Below, piece after piece: positions 7,415 to 16,483 of a stretch of DNA of 38,482 bases. The position numbers were made by a program, and so were the translations under genes. The notes below the pieces were generated by a model that was not told the DNA's origin, ran no database searches, and saw nothing but the letters and a program-made list of their open reading frames with translations. The number at the start of each line of letters is the position of its first letter. The first letter of the stretch is position 1. The stretch covers positions 1 to 38,482 of the forward strand of contig CAYYJO010000009.1 in assembly GCA_964472265.1 (NCBI GenBank). Reading direction: 5' to 3'. This stretch comes from JAGNLA01 sp964472265. Its GTDB lineage: Bacteria; Caldisericota; Caldisericia; JAAYUI01.

Positions 7415-10400
7415 ATGAAGCTTGACAGGTTGCTGACAGTCACATTGATAATTGCTCTCATATTTGCATTCTTGCCCGGTGGAGTGAAGGCTGAACCGTT
7501 CACGGTGCTCAAAAGCACGGTATGGATGGGTCTTGTCTCGATGCCTGAAGGTTTTTATGTGGCTCCTGAGGCAACGTTGACCATCATGCCCGGAACCATA
7601 ATAAAACTCGGTGGAAACATAGGCGTGAAGGGCAGAATCGTCGCCCTCGGAAACAGCGCCGAACCGATTGTTTTCACGTCTGCAAAAGACAAGCCGCAAG
7701 CAGGAGACTGGGGTTACGCTGAATTCCAGACAACAAACGGCGCCTGCAACTTCTCTTACTGCCAGTTTCTGTACGGCGGTAAAGGCGGATTCGGCACTAT
7801 AAAAATCAGCAACCCGACAGGCATGGATGACAGGATCAGGCTTGACAACTGCACGGTTGCATCGTCTGCCTCGCAGGGAATCTGGATTGCAAAAGCCGAA
7901 CCGGTCATCACAAACTGTGTCATCAAGGATTGTCTTGATCCGGCAAAGGGTGCAGGCATCTGGCTTCAGGAAGGGTCAAACCCGTCGATCTCAGGCACAG
8001 TCATTGAAAACTGTCAGATGGCCATAAAGACGGACTTGGACAGCAATCCTTCAATGCTTGGCAACCTCGCCAGAAAATGCAAAAAGAATGCAATAGTCAT
8101 GGATACTGGCTCCATCACGAAAAAAATAACCTGGGATTCAAACATCCCTTACCTGCTCGAAAAAGGCATTGTCATTGCAAAATCGGGCACGCTCAACGTC
8201 ATGCCCGGCAACGTCATAAAGCTGGCAGGATCGATAAGCATAGCCGACGGCACACTGAATCTCCTTGGCAACGCAACCGACCCGGTTACGGTCACCTCGG
8301 TCAATGATGACACCGTTGGAGGTGACGTATACAGCGACGGAACCGCAAAAACGGCTCAGGCTGGCGACTGGGGACAGATCGAATTCCAGGGAAATGCTCT
8401 TGCCTGCACGTTCGCTTACGCCAACATCAGTTATGGTGGCGGAAAAGTCGATGACAACAGCGGTTACGGCATCCTCAAGTTCGGTGCAGCTGGCGGTGTT
8501 GACGGCAGGATCAAGCTCTTCAACTGCAATATCGCACATTCACAGACAACCGGACTATGGTTTCAGGCTTCGAATCCGTCTCTCTACAATTGCACAATTT
8601 CTGACTGCAAAAATGAAGAGTTCGGTGCAGCTGTCTGGCTGATGAGCAGGAGCAGGCCGGTGCTTGTCGGCTGCAAGCTCACCGACTGCAAATGGGCGAT
8701 CTACTCCGACGGCGACTCGTATGCAATGTCAACCGGACTTGTGGTGGAAAACAACCAGTTCAACTGCATTTATTTCGGAGAACGCTACGAGAGCCTTCTC
8801 CTCGATGGAGATGTGATCTGGAACTCACCACTTGTACATTACATTCCAAAGACAATCGGCATCCAGCCCACAGGCGTCCTCAGGCTCATGCCAGGCATCA
8901 TCATAAAATATTCAGGCATCATCAGGGTTGACGGCAGACTTGTAGCCATAGGGACAAAAGACAAGCCAATAGTTTTCACATCGCTCAAAGACGACACCTA
9001 TGGCACTGACACCAACGGCGACAAAGGTTTTGAAGAACCAAAACCGGGTGACAACCAGGGCATCCAGTTTGTGACGTCGCGAGGCAAATCGATTCTGAAA
9101 AACTGCATCATCCGTTACGGGGGCGAAGGCGGAAACGGAAACGTCTACTTCGGTCAGGACAAGAACGTGAAAAACGAGCAGGTGATGGAAAACTGCGTGA
9201 TTGAACATTCACTCAACCAGGGCATCAAGTGCAGGAAGGCTGACGTTGACATAATCAACTGCACAATTTTTGACTGCATGAACAAAAACTCCGGTTTCGC
9301 CGTCCAGATGGAAAACGACAGCTCGGTAAGAATGGTCGACTGCAAGATTTCAAAGACCTACCACCTGTTTGACATGACCCCTGAATGCCTGTTCCAGACA
9401 AAAAACATCCAGTCAGAAAACATCGGCGAGGAGCTGGTTGGAGGCTATGGCGGAATCCACATCAACAAAACCCTTGGCAAGAAACTGACGAAGGATTCGA
9501 TCTGGAATGCAGAGTATCCGTTCATCCTTGAGGATGACTTCCTCATCGACAAGGGCGTTACTCTGACCATCCAGAAGGGCAATGTTGTCAAGCTGCCAAA
9601 GTCTTTCTACGTTTATGGTGCGCTCAATGTCGCAGGGACTGCTGGAGACCCGGTCTACTTCACTTCTGTCAGGGATGACACGGTTGGCGGAGACAGCAAT
9701 CTCGACGGCAAGCAGTCGTTTGGGGCGCCAGGAGATTTTGGCCTTGTGGAATTCAACGGCTCAATCACCGAATGCTCGATAAACCACATGGTCATAAGGT
9801 TCGGTGGCGGTGACATGAACCTCGGCTCGCTTAGAATCGGTGGCAACACCGGCGTTGACGACAGGCTCAAGATAAACAACCTGACCATCGAAAACAGCTC
9901 AACTTATGGAATCTACATCCAGAACTCAAAACCGGAACTGAAAAATATTGTTGTCAGGGGCTGCAAGGGTCAGGATCACCTTGGAGCAGCAATCTACGTC
10001 ATGGGTCAGTCGGAGCCGGACATCCAGGATGTCAACCTTTCAGACAGCACCTGGGCTATTTACAACAACATGACCAGAGGCGGTGAAGTAACCGTTCAAA
10101 ATGGCTGGTACGGAGATGCAACAGGCCCGAAGGATGAAGAGGGGAATCCGGACGGCAAAGGTCTTCCGATCAAAGGCACAGTCAATTACAAACCCTTTGC
10201 TGATTCACCGGTTCAAACAGCCGGTGCCGGTGCAAAGGGTGGAGAACTCCCTCCTTATCAGAGACCGGAACCAACTTTTGCCACTCCTCCTTCAATCGCT
10301 GAAGCTCTCACGGTTACGCCGGAAAAGGCGACAGCCAATGTTGGCTCGACCTTTGAAATCAAGGTGAACTCAGGAGTTGCTCCCTACAAGTTCAAACCGC

Positions 10401-11461
10401 TGGATGAAAATGTCTGCAAGCTCGAAACGGCAGATGAAACCTCGGCGAAATTCAAGATAACCGGCAATGGTGCGACAATCATCGAAGTTACCGACTCAAG
10501 CGACCAGGCTGTGGATGTTTGGGTGACCGACACAATGCTGATGGTCACCGATTACCCGGTTTTGATTCAGCCAAAAACTGCGGTTGTAAGGGTTGGTCAG
10601 ACGGTTTCGTTCATGGTGGTTGGGACCGATTCATACAAAACGCTTGTTATGCCTGGCAGGGCAGCAAATATAGTCGAAAACGAAGGTCAGGAAGTAATTC
10701 TCTATGCTTCAAGGGCTGGCGAGGAATCCCTGAAGATCAGCGTGAACGGCAAGGACTATCAATCAAAAATCATCTGCGTTGCTGACGAAGCACCGGAAAC
10801 AACAAACATCTTTGACTTCAGGGCAGCTCCAGGCGATGGGAAAGCGAAGCTCATGTGGAAGCTGCCAACCCTGATGCAAACACCGTTTGACGGAGTTGTG
10901 ATTTCGATGAACGGCAACATGGTCACAGAACTTGGGCCAGAGCAGACGAGCTATTTGGTCAGCGGACTAAAGAACGGCACAACCTACAGTTTCACCGTCA
11001 AGCCAAGAGCAGGTGGCGCAGAAATCACAAAAACCTGCACTCCAGGCAAACTTTCGAACTCAATCACACTGTGGATTGGCAAGCCGGATGCAATCGTTGA
11101 CGGAAAAACCGGAACAATCGACAAGAACAAGTCTGTTGTGCCGGTAATTGTAGGCAAATCCACAATAGTGCCATTCAGGTTCATAGGTGAGGCTTTGGGT
11201 GCCGAAGTTGGCTGGGTGGCTGACACCAAGGAAGTCGGTTTCTGGACTCCAAAGGCTGACATCAAGATTTACATCGGCAAGAAACAGGGCACAAACTTCG
11301 GCAATCCGATAACTGTCGACCCTAACCCGCAAACGATTGCAGGAAGAACGTATATTCCTCTGCGTGCGGTGTCAGAGTTGCTTGGAGCGAAAGTCGCCTA
11401 TGATGCAAAAACGAAAAAAATCACTATAACCTATGACAGACCGTGGTCATCGACCTGGTGA
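7415..11461 (+). CDS. Giant exported right-handed beta-helix protein with FN3 and stalk domains
   Basis: 1348 residues from the ATG at 7415 (GGAGGT eight bases upstream). A signal peptide (1-27, ending VKAEP) is followed by four large repeated modules starting near residues 30, 238, 467 and 695. Each has a W-x-x-x-x-PY-like start, a strand run ending in MPG-x-x-IK, a DP(V/I)xFTS turn and a DDTVGGD-type loop, then short strands typical of parallel beta-helix proteins (repeated NCxI turns). Residues about 965-1050 look Ig-like, about 1138-1220 are FN3 (NGTTYSFTVKPRAGG), and about 1225-1345 are a C-terminal stalk domain (VPFRFIGEALGAEVGW, IPLRAVSELLGAK). Such proteins bind or process polysaccharide or form surface layers; no catalytic site is evident. 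It is cotranscribed with the response regulator nine bases downstream. Confidence 0.85.
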   Translation: MKLDRLLTVTLIIALIFAFLPGGVKAEPFTVLKSTVWMGLVSMPEGFYVAPEATLTIMPGTIIKLGGNIGVKGRIVALGNSAEPIVFTSAKDKPQAGDWGYAEFQTTNGACNFSYCQFLYGGKGGFGTIKISNPTGMDDRIRLDNCTVASSASQGIWIAKAEPVITNCVIKDCLDPAKGAGIWLQEGSNPSISGTVIENCQMAIKTDLDSNPSMLGNLARKCKKNAIVMDTGSITKKITWDSNIPYLLEKGIVIAKSGTLNVMPGNVIKLAGSISIADGTLNLLGNATDPVTVTSVNDDTVGGDVYSDGTAKTAQAGDWGQIEFQGNALACTFAYANISYGGGKVDDNSGYGILKFGAAGGVDGRIKLFNCNIAHSQTTGLWFQASNPSLYNCTISDCKNEEFGAAVWLMSRSRPVLVGCKLTDCKWAIYSDGDSYAMSTGLVVENNQFNCIYFGERYESLLLDGDVIWNSPLVHYIPKTIGIQPTGVLRLMPGIIIKYSGIIRVDGRLVAIGTKDKPIVFTSLKDDTYGTDTNGDKGFEEPKPGDNQGIQFVTSRGKSILKNCIIRYGGEGGNGNVYFGQDKNVKNEQVMENCVIEHSLNQGIKCRKADVDIINCTIFDCMNKNSGFAVQMENDSSVRMVDCKISKTYHLFDMTPECLFQTKNIQSENIGEELVGGYGGIHINKTLGKKLTKDSIWNAEYPFILEDDFLIDKGVTLTIQKGNVVKLPKSFYVYGALNVAGTAGDPVYFTSVRDDTVGGDSNLDGKQSFGAPGDFGLVEFNGSITECSINHMVIRFGGGDMNLGSLRIGGNTGVDDRLKINNLTIENSSTYGIYIQNSKPELKNIVVRGCKGQDHLGAAIYVMGQSEPDIQDVNLSDSTWAIYNNMTRGGEVTVQNGWYGDATGPKDEEGNPDGKGLPIKGTVNYKPFADSPVQTAGAGAKGGELPPYQRPEPTFATPPSIAEALTVTPEKATANVGSTFEIKVNSGVAPYKFKPLDENVCKLETADETSAKFKITGNGATIIEVTDSSDQAVDVWVTDTMLMVTDYPVLIQPKTAVVRVGQTVSFMVVGTDSYKTLVMPGRAANIVENEGQEVILYASRAGEESLKISVNGKDYQSKIICVADEAPETTNIFDFRAAPGDGKAKLMWKLPTLMQTPFDGVVISMNGNMVTELGPEQTSYLVSGLKNGTTYSFTVKPRAGGAEITKTCTPGKLSNSITLWIGKPDAIVDGKTGTIDKNKSVVPVIVGKSTIVPFRFIGEALGAEVGWVADTKEVGFWTPKADIKIYIGKKQGTNFGNPITVDPNPQTIAGRTYIPLRAVSELLGAKVAYDAKTKKITITYDRPWSSTW

Positions 11462-11470
11462 GGAGGCAAC

Positions 11471-12130
11471 ATGTATCGTGGACAGATAATGGTAATTGAT
11501 GATGCGCCCTACATCTGCAACATGATTGAGACGATGCTTGAGGGCGTGGGCTACGATGTCACATGCTTTACCAAGGCTCGCGAGGCTTTGATGTCGCTTT
11601 CAAAAGGCTCTCCCGATCTCATCATCTGCGATATCGTCATGCCTGAGATGGATGGTTTTGAGTTCAGGCGGGCGCTGACCGAAGACAGAAGAACTGCACA
11701 CATTCCTTTCTGTTTCCTTACGGCCAAGGATGACATGGAGCTGATGATTGAGGGCATGAACGCCGGTGTGCTCGATTATTTCAAGAAACCGATCTCGCCA
11801 AAGGAACTGCTTGAACATATCGACAGGATCATGGACAACCTGAACGGTGCAAGAAACCACCTTCTGGACAGAATCCTTTCAGAGGGGAACCTTGAAACGG
11901 TCAAGCTCCCGATGATTGAACGCGTTCTGGACTCGATAAAATACACGGGCAAGCTGATCCTCGACTATAAATCCAGCAATCCCCTCACGGTTTTCTACAA
12001 ACGTGGAAGGCCGGTTGCAGCCTCCAGACAGGATGGGATCACAGGACATGAGGCTTATGTGCTCGCCGAAAAAACCCAGGGCGAGTTCACCGTTGAGCTG
12101 ATGACTGAGGATGTGGCAAGTCAGTTTTAA
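11471..12130 (+). CDS. Response regulator: receiver plus PATAN (DUF4388-like) domain
   Basis: 219 residues. Residues 1-120 are a CheY-like receiver with the acidic pair D10/D11, phospho-acceptor D54 (CDIVMPEMDG), switch T84 and conserved K106. Residues about 130-219 resemble the PATAN/DUF4388 effector: a helix (IERVLDSIKYTGKLIL) followed by strands, ending in GEFTVELMT. This effector does not bind DNA directly and is thought to work through protein contacts. The gene starts nine bases after the beta-helix gene, with GAGGAGG before the ATG, so it shares its operon. No kinase is adjacent; the nearest is the PAS kinase at 32727-34583. Pairing with an exported giant protein is unusual and the link is unclear. 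Confidence 0.85.
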   Translation: MYRGQIMVIDDAPYICNMIETMLEGVGYDVTCFTKAREALMSLSKGSPDLIICDIVMPEMDGFEFRRALTEDRRTAHIPFCFLTAKDDMELMIEGMNAGVLDYFKKPISPKELLEHIDRIMDNLNGARNHLLDRILSEGNLETVKLPMIERVLDSIKYTGKLILDYKSSNPLTVFYKRGRPVAASRQDGITGHEAYVLAEKTQGEFTVELMTEDVASQF

Positions 12131-12185
12131 TTAGCCTCGACTTCGTCGAGGGGGAAAGAAATCCCTCTGATTTAAGATTTTATCA

Positions 12186-12212
12186 TTCTTCTCGGAGTAA
12201 ATCCGGGAAGAA
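12186..12212 (+). terminator. Hairpin after the response regulator, possible terminator
   Basis: An 11-base stem with one G-T pair (12186-12196 with 12202-12212) encloses the loop GTAAA. It lies 56 bases after the response-regulator stop codon. The T run (about 12227) does not follow immediately, so termination efficiency is doubtful. The loop closure GGA-GTAAA-TCC matches two clearer terminators in this window. Confidence 0.45.
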
Positions 12213-12256
12213 CTTCGATCTGAGTGGTTTTTATAAAAGAAAAATAACCATATTTT

Positions 12257-12300
12257 GCCTCCCTTGTGAAGAGCGGTGGCTCGAAGAGCCGGAGGGTTTA
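12257..12300 (+). repeat. Repeat module A, copy 1
   Basis: 44-base element beginning GCCTCC and ending GGAGGGTTTA, with an apical stem GGCTC-GAA-GAGCC. Copies 2 and 3 have GGCAC-GAA-GTGCC at the same place: both sides of the stem changed together, so pairing is kept. Confidence 0.8.
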
Positions 12301-12367
12301 TCAATACCCCAAACCTGACGGTTCGGGGAGCCCCATAAAACTAGTACCTTTGATGTATGGTTATCTT

Positions 12368-12395
12368 GAAATCACTGGCAAAGCCAGATGATTTC
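12368..12395 (+). repeat. Repeat module B, copy 1
   Basis: 28-base hairpin: outer stem GAAATCA / TGATTTC and inner stem CTGGC / GCCAG around an AAA loop, with a one-base bulge. It serves as the reference for the other module B copies. Confidence 0.8.
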
Positions 12396-12448
12396 TTACA
12401 TTCTGATTGGTAATAAACAAAAAAGATAGGATAAAAACAACAATTTTT

Positions 12449-12492
12449 GCCTCCATTATGAAGGGAGATGGCACGAAGTGCCGGAGGGTTTA
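12449..12492 (+). repeat. Repeat module A, copy 2
   Basis: 44-base element that differs by a single base from the reverse complement of 36847-36890, about 24 kb away. Outer CCTCC / GGAGG and apical GGCAC / GTGCC pairings are intact. Confidence 0.85.
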
Positions 12493-12513
12493 TATTTTTA
12501 AACATGATCTAAA

Positions 12514-12541
12514 GAAAACATCTGGCTTTGCCAGTGTTTTC
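12514..12541 (-). repeat. Repeat module B, copy 2 (reversed)
   Basis: 28 bases. Read on the minus strand the outer stem is GAAAACA / TGTTTTC, not GAAATCA / TGATTTC: a T-A pair has become A-T with pairing preserved. The inner CTGGC / GCCAG stem is unchanged. Confidence 0.8.
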
Positions 12542-12735
12542 AGAATATGAAGATTTATATAGACTAGTTCTGTATCGGCGGAGCCGCACATAATCCCCCT
12601 GTATCCCCCTTGATAAGGGGGATAAATAAAAAACACTCCCTCACCCTTAATCCCTCTCCCAGACTATGTCAGGGCGAGGGAAAGTTTTGACGGCACCGCC
12701 GATAAAGAACTAAACCCCTTGATCATTCATATCTT

Positions 12736-12763
12736 GAAATCACTCGCAAAGCCAGATGATTCC
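12736..12763 (+). repeat. Repeat module B, copy 3 (decayed)
   Basis: 28 bases with one mismatch in the inner stem (CTCGC against GCCAG) and one in the outer stem. It follows modules D and C in the same order as in cluster 2. Confidence 0.75.
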
Positions 12764-12853
12764 ATGCAGCCTGAGTGTTCGCAAAGATTTTTTAGTCCCC
12801 CTTACAAAAAAAGGGGGGGTAGGGGGATTATAAAGCATTGATATAATCAAAAA

Positions 12854-12880
12854 AACTCCTCGGATTTATTCCGAGGAGTT
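12854..12880. terminator. Bidirectional terminator
   Basis: An 11-base perfect stem AACTCCTCGGA / TCCGAGGAGTT with a five-base loop. A run of A precedes it and a run of T follows, so it can end transcripts from both strands. It lies 47 bases after the stop of the minus-strand gene at 12927 and shields that gene from the repeat cluster. On the minus strand the loop reads GGA-ATAAA-TCC. Confidence 0.85.
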
Positions 12881-12926
12881 TTTTGCAAGTTTGAATGAGG
12901 AGACTGAAATCTCGATTAAATCGAGG

Positions 12927-15413
12927 TCACGGGCACTTTGGCGGGTTGTACTTCAGTGTGACTGTCTGAGTGTTTTGATCCCAGCCAACTTCTGCGCCCA
13001 ATACTTCGGCAATAAACCTGTACGGAAGCAGAATATACCCTTTGCCTACGATGTACGGTGTAACGGCTGGGTTGTCGTCAATTGCAACCGGAGTTCCATT
13101 AACCAATGCGGTTGGTTTCAGGTTCCATAGTTCAATTTTATTCTGACAATTGGAAATCGTAGCTTTTCTCGGACCTTGTTCCCAATCCACTTTGCATTTC
13201 AATGCCTCGGAAATAGCCCTTGCCGGAACGCATCCCCTCCACGTTGTCCTTTTCGTTTTTGGATCATAAAAGCCTTTGTTTTCACCGGTTGCCTTAAGGT
13301 CTACACGAACACCGTTTACAAGCATGTAGCTGTCTGTAAGCTTATAAGAGATTGTTACTGATGTATCCTGCAACTCGGCGTAAATCTTGCCGTTGATGAC
13401 TTCGCCGGTCGGGGTGATGATTGTGTATTCGATTTCGTTGGTTCTGCCGGGCACGATGTCGATTGAAACGTGGATGCAGCCTGAACCATCGGCGATATAT
13501 TGTTTGCCCTGGATGATGACCATTGTCTGTGGCTGGAATCCGCACCAGTCAAACTGCCACGGATTGCTTTCAATTATGAATGGTTTCTCTCTGGTTCCAT
13601 CACCTTGCGAAACTCCTCCGCCTGCCGGTGTGGTTGGTGTCGGGAATGGCGGGAGGTGATATGCCTGCGGTGTTGAAAAGCATTCGTTGGAAGGCGGCGA
13701 GATGTTGCCGTACTGATCAACAGCCCTTATCACGTAGTAGTAGGTTTTGCCGTTGATGAGGCTGACATCGAGATAATTTGTGTCAGAGGTTGGGAAATCG
13801 GCTATCGGCCTTGTATCTTTGGCTGCATCGCCTGAACGGTCTCCCCTGTAGACATAGTAGCTGATGATCTTGCCAGCTGCTGCAAACGATTTTGTCCAAG
13901 AGAGTTTTATCTGCCTGTCGCCGGCAACACAGTTGAGGTTGTACGGCTGTCCGGGTGGGTCGCCTTTGCCTGCGATGAAGCAGTTGCTGCCGTTTGGCTG
14001 GTACATCCACTTAAATGTGATTTCGTAGTGGTTTGGATCGACAGGATCCTGCCAGATGCCTGTAATCTTCATCTTCGCATAGCACTGTTCGTTGATTGTC
14101 TTGAAGGCATAGGTGGTTCCGACAGTTATCGGCTGGCAGTATTCCCTGACGTTTGAGATGGCCGGGTAGCCGTCCGAGTCAACGCATTCGAGGTTGTCGA
14201 AATCGGCTGTCTGGACTTTCCATCTGCCACACATTCTCGGCTGTCCGAAGCCGCAATCGAAGAAGATGTCCATGAGCGTGAAATCGGTTGTGTTCGCTCC
14301 GAGTGAGAGGTCAAAACCCTGGCCTGCCTTGCAATCGATTTTGCCGATTCCTGAGCCGACGTTTGCCCTTGTGTCACCTGATGAGGCGTAGCCTATTCCT
14401 GAGTTTGTGTCGGTAAAGTTGCAGTAGAACATCTCAAAGGCGATGCCCTTTCTGATGACGCATGGTGAAGCAACCCTTTGCGAGTCAAATTCACCGACCT
14501 GGCCAACATCAAGGTTCATTCCCTTCTTTTCCCATGTCGTACCGTTGTATGAGACCGCAATGCCTATCTGGGACTTCTTTTCGTCTCTCATAGAGGTGTC
14601 GTACCACATGTAGAAATATGCTGCATCCCAGATTACTGAAGGGTGCCTGACGCACAGGTTGTCAAAATCGGTGAGTTTTTCACTGACATCGAGAACGCTT
14701 CCGCCGGTCTTTTCGTTGCTGTAGTTCTTTGTGAATGTCATGCCATCGGATGAGACTGCGTAACCGATCCTCCACCTTGAGTCAAGCTTGCTCTGGCCTT
14801 CGTACCACATCAGGTACTGGTTGTCCTTCTTGACCACAGAGCAGGCGCCAACCTTGTAGGAATCAAATCCTTGCTCGTTTGTTGATTCAAGTATCTTGCC
14901 TTTTTTTGTCCAGTAGATGCCCGAGGTCGATTCTGCATAACCAAGGGCGGACTTGCCGGATTTGTCTATGCCCACATAGTACATTCTGAACTTACCGGAA
15001 TCGTAGAGGACAGAAGGGGACTCGACAGATTGGCCGTCAAACTCCTGGGTGTTGCCTGGAGCAAGCACAGCGCCTTTGATTTCCTGAGCCTGTGCTGAGC
15101 CATCAACCTTTGTCCAGGATTTGCCATCGGCTGAAATCGCATAGCCAATGTAGCCTTGTGAGCCTTTGCCGCCTATCCAGTTGACCCAGCCGGTGTAGAA
15201 CATGTGGTATCTGCCATCAGCGTAGACAACAGATGGATCGGTAACTGCCGAGGAATCAAAATAAACCGGCTGGCCAGGCTGGTTCTTTCTCGTAGTCACG
15301 ATTGGATTGTCCTTCCACTTTGAAAAAGTTGGTATCGGAATGTCCTGCGCAATTGACGAAATAGCCGGCAGAACCATCGAAATCACGATAAGTGACAGCA
15401 AAAATTTCTTCAT
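12927..15413 (-). CDS. Exported GH43-like five-bladed propeller protein with FN3 and stalk domains
   Basis: 828 residues from the ATG at 15413, which has AAAGGGG seven bases upstream; an in-frame TTG six bases earlier is less likely. Signal peptide 1-24. Residues about 30-350 contain five repeats with the pattern DPSVVYADGRYHMFYTGW, then IGYAISADGKSWTK, characteristic of the five-bladed propeller shared by GH43/GH32/GH130-type glycosidases. A family-specific catalytic triad cannot be confirmed by eye, so carbohydrate binding or hydrolysis is inferred. Residues about 490-590 are FN3 (KTYYYVIRAVDQYGNISPPS), and about 680-826 a stalk domain (LLPYRFIAEVLGAEVGWDQ). Likely secreted and retained at the surface. 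It sits alone between the repeat cluster and the WYL operon. Confidence 0.8.
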   Translation of the reverse strand: MKKFLLSLIVISMVLPAISSIAQDIPIPTFSKWKDNPIVTTRKNQPGQPVYFDSSAVTDPSVVYADGRYHMFYTGWVNWIGGKGSQGYIGYAISADGKSWTKVDGSAQAQEIKGAVLAPGNTQEFDGQSVESPSVLYDSGKFRMYYVGIDKSGKSALGYAESTSGIYWTKKGKILESTNEQGFDSYKVGACSVVKKDNQYLMWYEGQSKLDSRWRIGYAVSSDGMTFTKNYSNEKTGGSVLDVSEKLTDFDNLCVRHPSVIWDAAYFYMWYDTSMRDEKKSQIGIAVSYNGTTWEKKGMNLDVGQVGEFDSQRVASPCVIRKGIAFEMFYCNFTDTNSGIGYASSGDTRANVGSGIGKIDCKAGQGFDLSLGANTTDFTLMDIFFDCGFGQPRMCGRWKVQTADFDNLECVDSDGYPAISNVREYCQPITVGTTYAFKTINEQCYAKMKITGIWQDPVDPNHYEITFKWMYQPNGSNCFIAGKGDPPGQPYNLNCVAGDRQIKLSWTKSFAAAGKIISYYVYRGDRSGDAAKDTRPIADFPTSDTNYLDVSLINGKTYYYVIRAVDQYGNISPPSNECFSTPQAYHLPPFPTPTTPAGGGVSQGDGTREKPFIIESNPWQFDWCGFQPQTMVIIQGKQYIADGSGCIHVSIDIVPGRTNEIEYTIITPTGEVINGKIYAELQDTSVTISYKLTDSYMLVNGVRVDLKATGENKGFYDPKTKRTTWRGCVPARAISEALKCKVDWEQGPRKATISNCQNKIELWNLKPTALVNGTPVAIDDNPAVTPYIVGKGYILLPYRFIAEVLGAEVGWDQNTQTVTLKYNPPKCP

Positions 15414-15508
15414 AATCAACCCCTTTCACTAAAAAAGGTACTGTTGCGACAGCGATTTGGTTTAATCAGTCACAAAATGATCTGAAAAATCACCAACTAT
15501 AATAATCC

Positions 15509-15524
15509 ATGCTGAAACTAGCAT
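15509..15524. promoter_or_regulatory. Inverted repeat upstream of the GH43-like gene
   Basis: ATGCT-N6-AGCAT, about 95 bases before the start of the minus-strand gene at 15413, in an AT-rich stretch with TATTATAG beside it on the minus strand. It could be an operator, perhaps for the adjacent WYL regulator. The core is short, so chance is possible. Confidence 0.25.
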
Positions 15525-15556
15525 AAAGGTGACAAAAAGTCAAGCAGATGTGAGTT

Positions 15557-16483
15557 TTAGTGATTATAGATATGGCTCATGCGAACCGCTTGTTCTTTGA
15601 CCATATCTCTTAAAATCCTGGGTGAAAGCACTTCACATTCACCGCCATATTGCAGAATCCACCTGACAATTTCCTGGTTGATAGCCACCCTGAGTTCAAA
15701 CTGGAGTCCACCGTCAGGCAACGGCGTAAGTTTTTGCCTTGGATGCCAAACAAGCTCAGAAATGAAGGGTGCAACAGATTTATCAAATCTTATGATGACT
15801 TCCTCGACTGGACCTGTTGCAAAAAACTCAAAGGCGTCATCAAGGTAGGTCTGGATGTCAAAGCCTACCGATTTGAAAGATTCCTTCATCACGGCAAGAT
15901 TTTGAATCCTGTTGATTCTGTACATCCTTGGTTCATCCAGGTCTTTTGGGAATCCGACAAGATAAAAGGCGTGTCTTCTGAAAAAGACAGCTAGAGGCCT
16001 TATTTCCTTGAAATCAGCTTCAGGGCTGTGGGGTTTGTTGTAGTTGAACGTGACCCATTTTCTCATATCAACGGCCACACGGAGTCGTCGAACTTTCTTC
16101 AGGTTTTCGTCTTCCTGATGGGTTGGGCCACCCAGAACCGGGGTTGTGCCGACGATGTTTGTGCCACCAACAAGTTTTTCGATGAGTCGGTTGGCGATCC
16201 TTTGCAGGCTTGGGTCTTTTGACTGTATGACCATTTGAAGGCCGGCCAGCATTACGAATTTTTCCTCGCCAGACATCGAGAGATTGGAAACCCAGCCAGT
16301 CTCTTCAAGCTTATAGCCCTCTGAGGTCGAAATGATGGGGGCTCCTGCGTCCTTGAGGGATTGTACGTCTCTTATGATCGTTCTTGCTGAAACCTCAAGC
16401 TCGCTGGCAAGATCGGAGGCCTTCATGAATTTTGTTGGAGACAGGTTTGCAAGAACCTGCAAAACCCTGAGAAGCTGGAGCAT
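15557..16483 (-). CDS. WYL-domain transcriptional regulator (DeoR-type HTH)
   Basis: 308 residues. Residues 1-60 form a winged helix-turn-helix (KASDLASELEVSARTIIRDV). Residues about 135-215 are the WYL ligand-sensing domain, where the usual WYL core reads FYLVGF; a C-terminal WCX-like region follows (RWILQYGGECEVLSP). WYL regulators sense small molecules or nucleic-acid fragments and control stress, defence and catabolic genes. Its ATG directly abuts the stop of the upstream gene (TAGATG), with no ribosome binding site, so translation is probably coupled. It is the last gene of a three-gene operon headed by a 973-residue surface protein, suggesting that it controls or senses that system. Confidence 0.88.
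   Translation of the reverse strand: MLQLLRVLQVLANLSPTKFMKASDLASELEVSARTIIRDVQSLKDAGAPIISTSEGYKLEETGWVSNLSMSGEEKFVMLAGLQMVIQSKDPSLQRIANRLIEKLVGGTNIVGTTPVLGGPTHQEDENLKKVRRLRVAVDMRKWVTFNYNKPHSPEADFKEIRPLAVFFRRHAFYLVGFPKDLDEPRMYRINRIQNLAVMKESFKSVGFDIQTYLDDAFEFFATGPVEEVIIRFDKSVAPFISELVWHPRQKLTPLPDGGLQFELRVAINQEIVRWILQYGGECEVLSPRILRDMVKEQAVRMSHIYNH

Larger units (their letters stand above)
12131..12853. repeat. Mosaic of structured intergenic repeats, cluster 1
   Basis: About 720 bases without a gene. It is a patchwork of short hairpin-forming modules that recur in cluster 2 (36598-37076), mostly in the opposite orientation. Module A (44 bases) is at 12257 and 12449. Module B (28-base hairpin) is at 12368, 12514 (reversed) and 12736. 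Module C (CGGC-loop-GCCG) is near 12573 and 12691 (reversed). Module D (about 46 bases, opening CTCCCTCACCC) is at about 12636-12683. Module E (AATCCCCCTGTATCCCCC and its complement-like partner) is at 12590-12626, with a degenerate form at 12793-12832. D, C and B follow one another in the same order in both clusters. No open reading frame is convincing here. Confidence 0.85.

Noticed and set aside
12131..12926. CRISPR array in the repeat-rich region
   Set aside because: The repeats are of several kinds, irregularly spaced and in both orientations, with no uniform spacers and no cas genes.
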